Shown here: positions 6,853 to 15,030 of the stretch, piece by piece | Position numbering within the stretch: the first letter of the stretch is position 1 | Layout: each line of letters opens with the position of its first letter | From: Pseudomonadota bacterium | GTDB lineage: Bacteria; Pseudomonadota; Alphaproteobacteria; Caulobacterales; Caulobacteraceae | Length of the DNA stretch: 64,000 nt | Direction: 5' to 3' | NCBI GenBank assembly: GCA_023386645.1 | Contig: JAEWJI010000048.1 | Location: forward strand, 1-64,000 | Program-made: the position numbers and the translations under genes | Notes under the pieces: model-generated | The model's input: only the letters and a program-made list of their open reading frames with translations | Databases searched by the model: none | Told to the model about the DNA's origin: nothing

Positions 6853-9161
6853 TCGACCGTCTCCTCGGGCGACGGCAGGGGCTCGATCCCGGTCGCAGGC
6901 GCTTCGCTCTCGGGCGGTGGCGGCGGGGCGGCCCGGCGCGGGAACAGCCGAGGCCGCTCCGAGGCTGGATCCGCGCTCGGCAGGTCGACACCCACCCCCC
7001 GGATCGCCGAGCCGAAGCTCCACGGCGTCATGGTGTAGGACCAGCCCCGGCCCGTCCGGAACGCGGCGTTCATATCGGCGGAATAACGGTCCGCCAGGTC
7101 CGCCATGTCCTCGTCGGTGCGGATGATCATTGGCGTCAGCAGGATCAGCAGCTCGGTCCGCTGCCCGCTGACCGTATTGGTCTGGAACGCCGACCCGACC
7201 AGCGGGATGTCCTTCAGGAACGGGATCCCGACATTGCCTTTGGTGTAGTTGTTGCTGATCAGCCCACCCAGAACCCCCGTCCAGCCGTCCGCGATGGCGA
7301 TCTGGGTGCTCAGGGACCGGTTCAGGATCGTCGGGCTGGCGATCGCCGCGCTGACCGGATCGCCGGCGGAAGAGACTTCCTGGTTGATCGTGATGTCGAC
7401 CCGATCGCCATAAACCACCGGGGTGATGTCCAGGATGACGCCGGTCTGGCGATACTGGACGCTCTGCAGCACGTCGGTGTCGCCGCCAGACTGGACATCC
7501 GTCGCTCGCTGCGACGTCACGATAGGCACATCCGAACCGACCTGGAACCGCGCCGGCAACCCGCTGCGCGTCACCAGGCGGGGACGCTGCAGGATGTTGA
7601 TCTTGTTGTTGGACGCCTCGGCGTTGATCCGGGCCCGGACATCCGGACCGACGAAGGTCGCCAGGAAACCAGCGCCGCCAAGGCCCAGCCCGCCTTCGGT
7701 TCCGCCCGTCCAGGTGCCGTCGCCGCGCGTATCCGTCCCGGAAAACTCGAGGCCCAGACGAGTGGCGTCATCGAGCGTCACCTCGGCGATCATCACCTCG
7801 ATCACCACCTGGGGCGCGGGGACGTCCAGGGTGACCAGTAGGTCGCGCAGAGACGCGAAATCGGCTGCGGACCCCGTGAAGAGGATGCGATTGCCGATGG
7901 GATCCGAAACCAGTCGGCCCGACTGGTAGGTCCCCTGCGTCGGAGCAGGCCCCGCGCCCCTTTGCGCCGCCGCCGCCTGATCGGGATTAACGGGGGGAGC
8001 GCCAGGCACGCCGGCCGGAACCCGCGGCGTCGGTCCCTGGGGGGACTGCCCGACCGCCAGTTGAGCCAGGGATTGAGCGTCGATGTTGCGCACGTTGTAC
8101 ACGAACGTCGTCGGCCGATCGCCCCGCGCGGTCGGCTGATCGAGCGTCTGAATCCAGAAGCGGACTCGCGCCATGACCGCCGGATCATCCGAGAAGATCA
8201 GGATCTGATTGGCCGCAGCGAAGGGAAGAATGACGATCGAACGCCGGGCGGCGGGCTGCCGGGACACGACATAGCCCTCGGTCTGCAGCGTCTGCTCCAG
8301 AGAAGCCGCCAGGGTGTCCGCTGTCCAGAACACCGGCTCGACGCGCAGGACCTCGGCGCCGGCGAAGCGAGGCTGGTCAAGCTCACGGATGACCCGAACC
8401 AGCGCCGCCACATCCCGGCCAGAGCCGGAGAGGATCAGCGTGTTCGACAGGGGGTCCGGAGTGATCCGGACGTTGCGCAGCTCGGGGAAGGTGTCCTGCA
8501 GCAGCGAGACGAGGACGTTGGCCTCGATCGTCTGAACGGTGAAGATCTGCACGACCCGCGCGGCGTTCGGGTTCGCCTCACGGCCGCGGATCAACTGGGC
8601 CGATCCCAGACTTTCATCGGCCGAGCCCACGGTGACGATGCCGCCGTCGGCGTAGACGTTGATGCCATACTGGCCCAGCGCCCGCACGACCACGCGCAGG
8701 AGATTGCGTTTGCTGATCGTCCCGCCCGTGCCGCCGGCGATGATCTCTTGGCGGGTCGCGACGGTCGGCGCCATCGTATAGGGGACGTTCAAGACGCTGA
8801 AGACGGTCGACACGAACTGCGGGATCGTCTGGGGGCTAAGCGTGGCGTCGACCGGCTCATCGGTGACCAGCGCCTCGATCTGCGCGTCAGTTATGGGTTG
8901 GCGCGCCTGCTGAGCCGCCTGTCTCGGTGCGCCAAGTCGCAGAGTCTCGGCGCTCTCGCCCGCGCCGAGGAGAGGCTCCGCCGTCCCTACGGCTAGAGCC
9001 GGGTCCGTCTCGACGACCTCCGGTCCTGACTGCTGTGTGCGGGACGCCAACTGCGGAAACGTCGCGCACCCGGCCGCGAGCAGCATGGGCGCCAGGGCGA
9101 CGACCAGCTTGGCCGACCTCAATCGACGTTCAGCACCCAACATCCGAACCTGTCTCAACAA
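6849..9161 (-). CDS. gspD: Type II secretion secretin GspD, with lipobox-like signal
   Basis: This is the outer-membrane secretin channel. The 770-residue protein has N0/N1-type ring domains (from about residue 100), secretin N repeats (e.g. VVQIFTVQTIEANVLVSLLQ) and a C-terminal secretin core with VPLVGSAFQ and LLILLTPMII motifs. The signal is odd: a basic n-region and hydrophobic stretch end in LLAAGC (Cys at about residue 32), which looks like a lipobox. GspD proteins normally have a plain signal peptide and use a separate pilotin. A Met at residue 7 is an alternative start. It is the last gene of the minus-strand unit gspM-gspC-gspD. Confidence 0.94.
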   Translation of the reverse strand: MLRQVRMLGAERRLRSAKLVVALAPMLLAAGCATFPQLASRTQQSGPEVVETDPALAVGTAEPLLGAGESAETLRLGAPRQAAQQARQPITDAQIEALVTDEPVDATLSPQTIPQFVSTVFSVLNVPYTMAPTVATRQEIIAGGTGGTISKRNLLRVVVRALGQYGINVYADGGIVTVGSADESLGSAQLIRGREANPNAARVVQIFTVQTIEANVLVSLLQDTFPELRNVRITPDPLSNTLILSGSGRDVAALVRVIRELDQPRFAGAEVLRVEPVFWTADTLAASLEQTLQTEGYVVSRQPAARRSIVILPFAAANQILIFSDDPAVMARVRFWIQTLDQPTARGDRPTTFVYNVRNIDAQSLAQLAVGQSPQGPTPRVPAGVPGAPPVNPDQAAAAQRGAGPAPTQGTYQSGRLVSDPIGNRILFTGSAADFASLRDLLVTLDVPAPQVVIEVMIAEVTLDDATRLGLEFSGTDTRGDGTWTGGTEGGLGLGGAGFLATFVGPDVRARINAEASNNKINILQRPRLVTRSGLPARFQVGSDVPIVTSQRATDVQSGGDTDVLQSVQYRQTGVILDITPVVYGDRVDITINQEVSSAGDPVSAAIASPTILNRSLSTQIAIADGWTGVLGGLISNNYTKGNVGIPFLKDIPLVGSAFQTNTVSGQRTELLILLTPMIIRTDEDMADLADRYSADMNAAFRTGRGWSYTMTPWSFGSAIRGVGVDLPSADPASERPRLFPRRAAPPPPPESEAPATGIEPLPSPEETVD

Positions 9162-9168
9162 CGCCCCC

Positions 9169-9633
9169 TCAACCGTAAAGACGGACGACGCGCGTCTCCC
9201 GCCCCTTGCTCAGAACCACCGAGCCAGCATCCACCTGGGTGATGACCCATTCGTCGCCGAAGCGGGCGCCGACGCCCATCGGTACGGGACGCGACGCCCC
9301 TTCTCCCACCAGAGCCACGAAGTCGCCGGTGGCGGCGTCCCGACTGATACCGCGCAGAGCGGCCTTAAATGTGACCGCGACGTCAGGCGGCGGTGGTGGC
9401 GGCGGGGGAGGCGGCGGCGGCGGCGGCGGAGGCGGTGGGGGAGGATCTGATCTCAGCGTGCGAAGGAAGCGCACGGCCGCGACAGTGCTTTCGCCCGGCC
9501 GGACCACTACGGCGGGTTCTGTGCGGGCGCCCCGCATGACCGCCAAGGGCGCCTCCGGCAGGCCGGGATTGTACCAGCCCAGCATGAAACCGCCGGCGAG
9601 GACCACCGGCGTGATCACCAGAAGAACCTTCAT
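9169..9633 (-). CDS. gspC: Type II secretion protein GspC with a 20-proline linker
   Basis: The 154-residue bitopic inner-membrane protein links the platform to the secretin. It has an N-terminal membrane helix (about 3-20), a short periplasmic stretch, then 20 consecutive prolines (residues 64-83) and an HR-type domain (about 85-154, KAALRGISRD...ALVGEG...VGARFGDEWVITQV). No PDZ or coiled-coil domain follows HR, which makes it shorter than enterobacterial GspC. A Pro-rich linker before HR is common, but an uninterrupted run of this length is exceptional. Its ATG overlaps the gspM stop by 4 bp. gspD follows 7 bp downstream. Confidence 0.85.
   Translation of the reverse strand: MKVLLVITPVVLAGGFMLGWYNPGLPEAPLAVMRGARTEPAVVVRPGESTVAAVRFLRTLRSDPPPPPPPPPPPPPPPPPPPPDVAVTFKAALRGISRDAATGDFVALVGEGASRPVPMGVGARFGDEWVITQVDAGSVVLSKGRETRVVRLYG
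9385..9444 (-). repeat. Polyproline-coding triplet tract (20 codons)
   Basis: Sixty bases of GGN triplets on the plus strand (CCN on the coding strand) encode 20 prolines in GspC. The tract mixes CCG, CCC, CCT and CCA rather than being one pure triplet, so it is partly degenerate and could still vary in length by slippage in steps of three. Confidence 0.9.
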
Positions 9634-10280
9634 GTCGCCGGTCCGACCGAAGTGTTGCCCCCCGCTGCCGCAATGAGCTCGACCGGCGCGCTGATCACGA
9701 GTTCCATCTGTCCGGGTGTGGGCGGGTTGCGCCGCTCGTTCACCGGGTCATAGCCGAAGCCCTTGACGGTGAAGCCTTCCGGCCAGGCCGAAACCAGATC
9801 CAGGAAGCGAAACACCGGGCCCCAGCGCAGGTCGCCACGCACGGTGACGTCGACCCAGCGGGTCGGCCCCACGGCCTCGGCTTCTTCGCCCACCTCAACG
9901 CGAACATTGCTCAATCCCGCCTCGGTCGCCGCTTCGGTCGCTCGCTGTTCCAGCAAGACCCGCGCCACCGCGACGTTGGTCGCCTCGAAGCCCCAGGACC
10001 GCATGTCTTCGACGATGGCGGTGTCGGCGGCGCTCGCCTCGACCCGCCGTCTCGCGCTCATGTCCGCTCGGGCCTGAACCCGGTCCGACAGCGCCTGGAC
10101 GTAGGCTTCTTCTTGGGCGTCTCGCCAGTTCAGGACCGGCAGGGGCGCGACCAGCAGGGCGACGATCCCCAGTCCCAGCAGCATCGTCTTCTCGCGCGGG
10201 GTCAGCCGCTGGAACCGCTCGACCGCCAGACGGGAGACGGCCGCGGAGCGCTGGTCCAGAACGATGCGCCAACTCGGCAC
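9630..10280 (-). CDS. gspM: Type II secretion protein GspM
   Basis: This 216-residue bitopic protein has a short cytoplasmic N-terminus, a membrane segment (MLLGLGIVALLVAPL, about 30-44), a coiled-coil periplasmic stalk and a ferredoxin-like C-terminal domain (VEVGEEAEAVGPTRWVDVTV). That is the GspM layout, partner of GspL in the inner-membrane platform. The frame stays open much further upstream, but GTG at 10280 is chosen because the longer frame would run across gspG on the other strand. It is first in the gspMCD unit and divergent from gspG. Confidence 0.82.
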   Translation of the reverse strand: MPSWRIVLDQRSAAVSRLAVERFQRLTPREKTMLLGLGIVALLVAPLPVLNWRDAQEEAYVQALSDRVQARADMSARRRVEASAADTAIVEDMRSWGFEATNVAVARVLLEQRATEAATEAGLSNVRVEVGEEAEAVGPTRWVDVTVRGDLRWGPVFRFLDLVSAWPEGFTVKGFGYDPVNERRNPPTPGQMELVISAPVELIAAAGGNTSVGPAT

Positions 10281-10373
10281 GTGATCAAGCCTCGGAAAAC
10301 CTGTGAGCAAGCCCCCGCCCGCACACCCCGCGCCCCTATAGCAGCCCCCATTGGACTGTGATACCTCGCGAAC

Positions 10374-10895
10374 ATGCTCGGAATGTCCGCCTCTCGACGC
10401 CTTTTCGTTCGTATAGCCAAAAGCCCGAGGGAGCGCCGGGCGGGGTTCAGCCTGCTCGAAATCCTGGTCGTGCTGGCCATCATCGCGTTGATCGCCGCGG
10501 TCGTGGGCCCTCGGCTCTTCGCGCAGTTGGACCGGTCCAAGGTGACGACCGCGCGCCTTCAGATCCGCTCGCTCGAGTCCGCCCTGGAAACCATGCGCAT
10601 CGACATCGGCCGCCTGCCCACCAGCGCCGAAGGCCTGAACCTGCTGTCGGAAGCTGACGCTCAGGCGGTGCCTGGCTGGTATGGCCCCTACCTCGACAAG
10701 GGTGTCCCGAACGATCCGTGGGGCCGCCCCTACGTCTACCAGGCTCCATCCGAGAGCGCGGGCGGCGGTGCGGCGTCCCAAACGCCGGCGAATGGCGATC
10801 AGGCCCAGCGCGCCCGCGTGCTCAGCTACGGCGCCGATGGCAAGGAAGGCGGCCAGGGCGTCAATGCGGACATCACCTCCGACCAGGCGCGCTAA
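10374..10895 (+). CDS. gspG: Major pseudopilin GspG
   Basis: The 173-residue prepilin has cleavage site AG|FSLLE at 24/25, with Glu at +5. The C-terminal half has the GspG features: GWYGPYLDKG...DPWGRPYVY and an acidic loop (YGADGKEGG) that matches the calcium-binding region of major pseudopilins. It is the main subunit of the periplasmic piston. gspH starts inside its last codons. Confidence 0.95.
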   Translation: MLGMSASRRLFVRIAKSPRERRAGFSLLEILVVLAIIALIAAVVGPRLFAQLDRSKVTTARLQIRSLESALETMRIDIGRLPTSAEGLNLLSEADAQAVPGWYGPYLDKGVPNDPWGRPYVYQAPSESAGGGAASQTPANGDQAQRARVLSYGADGKEGGQGVNADITSDQAR

Positions 10896-11337
10896 GCGAC
10901 CGGAGCCAGGTCGCCGGGGCTTTTCGCTGATCGAAATCCTGGTGGTGCTCGCCATCCTGGCGCTGGCCACCGCGATCCTTATGCCCAGCACCTCGCGGAT
11001 GCTCGACCAGGCGACGGCGCACGCTGTCTTCTTCGAGTTTCAGCGAGGCGTGGCCGACCTGCGCCGTGAAGCGAGTAGGACTGGCGCGCCCTTGACCGTG
11101 GTCGCCTCCGGCCAGCCCCGCAACGCGCGGAACCGGGTGGTTCAGCTGCCCGAGCCCTGGCGCTACACCATCACCCCGGCGCTTGAGATCACCGAGGGCG
11201 GCGCCTGTGGCCCCGCGGCGGTGGAACTGCTTAACCGCGACACCCTCGTGATGACCCTGCGGTCAGCCGGGGCCACCTGCCGGTTCATTCAAATCCAGAG
11301 AGGGGCGGAGCGCCGGAGCGAACCTTCATCTCGATGA
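10864..11337 (+). CDS. gspH: Minor pseudopilin GspH
   Basis: The 157-residue prepilin has cleavage site RG|FSLIE at 19/20, Glu at +5 and hydrophobic helix ILVVLAILALA. The C-terminal domain has two cysteines (GGACGP, ATCRF) that could form a disulfide. ATG 10864 is the start that gives a sensible basic leader. It overlaps gspG by 32 bp, so the pair is probably coupled. The 3' end overlaps the 3' end of the opposite-strand gspL by 53 bp. Confidence 0.82.
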   Translation: MRTSPPTRRAKRPEPGRRGFSLIEILVVLAILALATAILMPSTSRMLDQATAHAVFFEFQRGVADLRREASRTGAPLTVVASGQPRNARNRVVQLPEPWRYTITPALEITEGGACGPAAVELLNRDTLVMTLRSAGATCRFIQIQRGAERRSEPSSR

Positions 11338-12355
11338 CCAGCCTCTGCGCGTCGCCTTCGGTGTGGGGTTCGACGTCATAGAAATAGCCGGACTCCTCGA
11401 AATCCAGCACCAGGTTGTCGATCTTCGACATCGCCGAATAAGGCAGGACCACCGAAACCAGGTCCCGATCGGACTCCATCGAGACAGGGGACAGGTCGTG
11501 CAGCGCCAGGATTCCGATGGCGGCGCCTGCGGAGCTCAGAGGGTTCGTCCGCGACTCGACTTCATTGTAGGCGGCCAGCATTTGACGGTCGCCCTCGACC
11601 GTCGAAAGCACCGAGGCCGGTGGGGTGGCCGCACGCAAGGTTTCCGTCTGTTCGACGACCTTGGCGGTCTCGGACTTCAGCTGCAGCCCCTGGGCGTACA
11701 GGAACAGAGTGAACGCTCCCACCAGAACGGCGGCCAACACGCCGCCATAGGCTATGGCCGCCTGACGCGACATCTCCGGGCGGCTGAAGGCGAAAGCCGG
11801 GGCGGTCAGGCTGAGGGGCAACTGGACCGGGGTCGGCGGCTCCTCCGGGCCGCCTTCACGTTGAAGGCGGGTGAACTGACGCCAGACCGTCGCATCGACC
11901 CGGGGGCGCCGCCACGTCGAAGCGATCAGTCCGGCGGCCGTCCAGAGCTGCAATTCATACCCCGAACGCAACTTCACCACGCGCCAGCCGCTCCCTCTCG
12001 GCTGGCCCAGCGTTTCCGGCCGGGCCGCGTAGCGGGCGACGATCTCCGCCTGGAGAGCCGCGTCCCCAAGCCGGTCGAGGTCCCACCACCAGATCCCGAA
12101 ATCGGCCCCCACGGGGACCAGCCGATAGCTGGCCGCCGCATAGGGCGAGGCGCTGATGGCGCGCAATCGCGCGGCTTGCCGTCGCCGACTGGCGGGCAGG
12201 TTCGCCGTCTCGAACAGTTCGAAGGCGCAGAGGTCGCGGGCCAGCAACAGGACGGGTCGGCGCAGCCGTCCGAGAAGGCCGCCCGGATGCAGGGTCTCCC
12301 GACGACCGGCGCTGTTCAGGAACTCAGTTCGCGGGGTCAGGAAATCGTTCAACAT
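11285..12355 (-). CDS. gspL: Type II secretion protein GspL
   Basis: The 356-residue protein has a cytoplasmic actin-like part (about 1-195), one membrane helix (YGGVLAAVLVGAFTLFLYAQ, about 200-220) and a periplasmic ferredoxin-like C-terminus. This matches GspL, which recruits GspE and pairs with GspM. Sequence conservation of GspL is low, so the call relies on architecture and on being last in the gspJ-gspK-gspL unit. Its start overlaps the end of gspK by 32 bp. Confidence 0.75.
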   Translation of the reverse strand: MLNDFLTPRTEFLNSAGRRETLHPGGLLGRLRRPVLLLARDLCAFELFETANLPASRRRQAARLRAISASPYAAASYRLVPVGADFGIWWWDLDRLGDAALQAEIVARYAARPETLGQPRGSGWRVVKLRSGYELQLWTAAGLIASTWRRPRVDATVWRQFTRLQREGGPEEPPTPVQLPLSLTAPAFAFSRPEMSRQAAIAYGGVLAAVLVGAFTLFLYAQGLQLKSETAKVVEQTETLRAATPPASVLSTVEGDRQMLAAYNEVESRTNPLSSAGAAIGILALHDLSPVSMESDRDLVSVVLPYSAMSKIDNLVLDFEESGYFYDVEPHTEGDAQRLVIEMKVRSGAPPLSGFE

Positions 12356-13364
12356 CTTGCCGCCCCGTGGTCGCCTCCCCCCGCGCGTCCTGGCTGACCT
12401 GGGCCTGTTCGACCCAGAACGGCCGGTACGGATCCAGCGGCGTGGTGATCAGCCTAGCGCGATAACGCCAGGGCGACCGTATGTCGATGATCTCGACGCT
12501 CACGCTGCCGGACGGCAGGGTGAACGGAAGCTCCGAGGCTGGCAGCTGACGGCCGATCGTCTCGCCCATCGCCTCGATCGATCCAAAGGCCTGGCCCTCC
12601 CGAGCGACGATCGCCTGACGCGCCTCGGCCGGAGACAGGTCGAACCAGATTTCCAACACCTCTGCCGGAGCCGTGTTGATGTTGCTTTCATAGGGCACGA
12701 CGCCCGACCTCAGATGGGGCCGCATCCTTCTCCACGCCTCAGGATCGACCGCCTCGCGCACACCCCTGATGTTCAGCAGTTCGTCGGGCAGGCGAAGAGG
12801 ACGATTCGGCGGGCCGCCGGCCGGATACGATTCGCGTTCGCCCCCGTCCTGTTTGCGGAGATCATCGGTGTCTTCGTAGTCCTGAAACACCTGGACCAGC
12901 CGATCGAATCCAGCGGTTACGCCGAGCCGCCTGAACAGGCGCGCAAGGGCCTCGGGTTGCGGCCCGGCGAGGTTGAATTGACCCGCCTCGTCCTGCACCC
13001 GCACATCGACGGCTTCCGGGTCTTCGATCCGATAGGGACGACCGTCAAGGAACAGCCGGCTTTCGCCGGGGCCGGGTTCAGGTGGCTCGGGGGCCGCTTC
13101 GTCACTGAAGACGTTGCTCCGGGGCGCACCGACCATGATCGCTCGCTGACCAAAGGGCTCGGTGATCGCCAGGAAGGTCAGACGGGCCTCGGCGCTCATC
13201 GCCCGGGTGGTGAAGGCGACCCGCGATCGGGCGGCGGCCGCCTCGCCCTCCAGGCTGGAAAGGGCGGTGATCGCCACCAGGAAGACGATGGTCACCACCC
13301 CTACCACAGCCAGAACGGCCGGAAGGGTGAAACCCTGTCGCCGCATTCGCCTAGATTTCCTCAT
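12324..13364 (-). CDS. gspK: Minor pseudopilin GspK
   Basis: The large minor pseudopilin (346 residues) caps the pseudopilus tip with GspI and GspJ. The leader ends at QG|FTLPA (11/12). The lack of Glu at +5 is normal for GspK. The mature domain contains QDYEDTDDLRKQDGGE, LLNIRGV and NINTAPAEVL, all typical of the GspK helical insertion. ATG at 13364 is chosen because it lies just before the end of gspJ (14-bp overlap) and gives a short basic leader. The frame is open further upstream without need. Confidence 0.93.
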   Translation of the reverse strand: MRKSRRMRRQGFTLPAVLAVVGVVTIVFLVAITALSSLEGEAAAARSRVAFTTRAMSAEARLTFLAITEPFGQRAIMVGAPRSNVFSDEAAPEPPEPGPGESRLFLDGRPYRIEDPEAVDVRVQDEAGQFNLAGPQPEALARLFRRLGVTAGFDRLVQVFQDYEDTDDLRKQDGGERESYPAGGPPNRPLRLPDELLNIRGVREAVDPEAWRRMRPHLRSGVVPYESNINTAPAEVLEIWFDLSPAEARQAIVAREGQAFGSIEAMGETIGRQLPASELPFTLPSGSVSVEIIDIRSPWRYRARLITTPLDPYRPFWVEQAQVSQDARGEATTGRQDVERFPDPAN

Positions 13365-14073
13365 CGGCCCTGTCCCAGGACCGGGGCCACCCGGTCGACA
13401 CCCGCGCCACCACCTGACGGCCGACGGCATTGAGCCGTACGAGAACCTGTCGGGGGGCCCGCACCTCGCCTCCCTCGTCCAAGGCGGTCGGGTCGTCCCT
13501 TTCGCTGGCGAAGGCGCTGTTCCAGCTCAGCCCATCAAGCGAGTACTCGAACGCGGCCGGCCCCCTGAACCGGGCGAACTCCGACGTCACCCCGCCGCGA
13601 CGGCAGAGAACGACCGTCTCCGCCCCCTGGGTCTCGATAGCCAGGGTCATCCGGCCGCTCCAGCCCCGGGGGCCACAGGGCGTGGCCCTGAGCAACACCG
13701 CCTCGCCGCTCAACTCAACGGCCGTTCCGTCGATCGTCTGGTCCGCAGGGGATCGGAACGTGCCGGGGGAACGGTAGCTGAAGCTTTCCAGGACCGTCCT
13801 CAGATCCGAGATCGACAGATCCGCATCGGCGGCGTCGATCGCCCGGCGCCCCAGCTTGAATCCCGAATCTCCAGCTCGCAGGCCGATGGAGAAGATGATC
13901 GTGAGCGCCATTCCGCCGATAGCGAGCACGACGAGGGCTTCGATCAGGGAGAATCCGCCACGTTTCGCCGGTGACGCCCCAGTGCGCGGCGCGAGCGGCT
14001 CAGCTTTGAGCCTCGTCTCCCCAATGGTATGGGGAGAAACTTTTTGGGGGAACGGCCCTGCGCGCGTTTGCAT
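13351..14073 (-). CDS. gspJ: Minor pseudopilin GspJ
   Basis: This is a prepilin with cleavage site GG|FSLIE, Glu at +5 and helix ALVVLAIGGMALTIIF. The mature domain (about 200 residues) ends in VLVRLNAVGRQVVARV, as in GspJ. The only ATG upstream is at 14073, which gives a 40-residue leader, unusually long. An ATT at about 14025 would give a 24-residue leader. The start is therefore uncertain. The 5' end overlaps the 5' end of the divergent hydrolase gene, so the two cannot have independent upstream regions. Confidence 0.75.
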   Translation of the reverse strand: MQTRAGPFPQKVSPHTIGETRLKAEPLAPRTGASPAKRGGFSLIEALVVLAIGGMALTIIFSIGLRAGDSGFKLGRRAIDAADADLSISDLRTVLESFSYRSPGTFRSPADQTIDGTAVELSGEAVLLRATPCGPRGWSGRMTLAIETQGAETVVLCRRGGVTSEFARFRGPAAFEYSLDGLSWNSAFASERDDPTALDEGGEVRAPRQVLVRLNAVGRQVVARVSTGWPRSWDRADEEI

Positions 14074-15023
14074 TGTACCTGGTTGCGGCGACTGTGGCTG
14101 CCGGCCTTGGCTTCGGCGCCTTGGCCGCGCCCGCCCATGCCCTGACTGCTTACCCCGGGGCTGACGACGCCGCCAGCCCGGGCGCGGCATCCGATGCGGA
14201 ACGGCGGCAACGTCTGAACCAACGGCTGCAGCAGATGGTCGCTGAGGGCGACGGCGCGCGACTGGTAGATGCGCCGCGAACGCGTTCAACCCAAACCCGC
14301 TCCCGACCAGCGGCGCCAAGGCCTGCAGCGGCGCGTCCAAACGCCACTTCGACAGTATCGAGCCCGGCGCCGTCCGCGCCAGTCAATCCGTCGCCGCTCG
14401 CCGTCGACGATTTCGTCACCGCCCTGATCCCGCCGCCCCAGCCAGCGTTGTTCGCCCGTCCCTCACGTCGGGGCGGTCTGGACCTGACCACCCCGGTCAG
14501 CATGCCGGCCACCGATCTCGAATGCCTCTCGCAGGCCATTTACTTCGAGGCGCGAAGCGAGAGTGAAGCCGGCCAGACGGCCGTGGCCGAGGTCGTGCTC
14601 AATCGCGCCAAGAGCGGGCGATATCCCGGACAGATCTGCGAAGTGGTTTATCAGCGCAATCACCGGACGTGTCAGTTCACCTTCACTTGCGACGGTTCGA
14701 TCGGCAGGGGCGTGGTGAACGCCGCCGCCTGGGCCAGGGCGACACGGATCGCCCATTCGGTGCTGAGCGGCGCCGCATCGCGCCAGCTGCCCGATTCGGC
14801 GCTGAACTACCATGCCAACTATGTGAGCCCGTCGTGGGGGCGGCGTTTGCAGCGAGTGCGCCAGATCGGCGCTCACATCTTCTACGGACCCTCGGTGGAC
14901 GGCAGCCCCACCCCCGGCGCCCTGGACGCCCCCGTCACCCAAACCGCGCAGACGGGTGGGCTGATCATCGCCCGGAACGAGGCGCTCGACGCCGCCTATG
15001 CCGCCCTGGGCGGCGGCCGCTGA
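14058..15023 (+). CDS. SleB/CwlJ-type cell-wall hydrolase
   Basis: This exported protein has a Hydrolase_2 (SleB/CwlJ) domain in its second half: ECLSQAIYFEARSE (with the likely catalytic Glu), VAEVVLNRAKSGRYP, CEVVYQ and SALNYHANYV. A Pro/Ala/Ser-rich linker separates it from the signal. There is no ATG in frame. TTG at 14073 is possible, but CTG at 14058 adds LRAFA, giving the signal a positive charge, and has GGGGGA about six bases upstream. The protein would be 321 residues from CTG or 316 from TTG. Such enzymes cleave peptidoglycan. Its place beside gspJ suggests it opens the wall for the secretin or pseudopilus. Confidence 0.85.
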   Translation: MRAFALYLVAATVAAGLGFGALAAPAHALTAYPGADDAASPGAASDAERRQRLNQRLQQMVAEGDGARLVDAPRTRSTQTRSRPAAPRPAAARPNATSTVSSPAPSAPVNPSPLAVDDFVTALIPPPQPALFARPSRRGGLDLTTPVSMPATDLECLSQAIYFEARSESEAGQTAVAEVVLNRAKSGRYPGQICEVVYQRNHRTCQFTFTCDGSIGRGVVNAAAWARATRIAHSVLSGAASRQLPDSALNYHANYVSPSWGRRLQRVRQIGAHIFYGPSVDGSPTPGALDAPVTQTAQTGGLIIARNEALDAAYAALGGGR

Positions 15024-15030
15024 GGCGCGG

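Noticed and set aside
9630..10991. 453-codon frame extending gspM upstream
   Set aside because: The upstream part lies opposite gspG and has no GspM homology. GTG 10280 gives the correct N-terminus.
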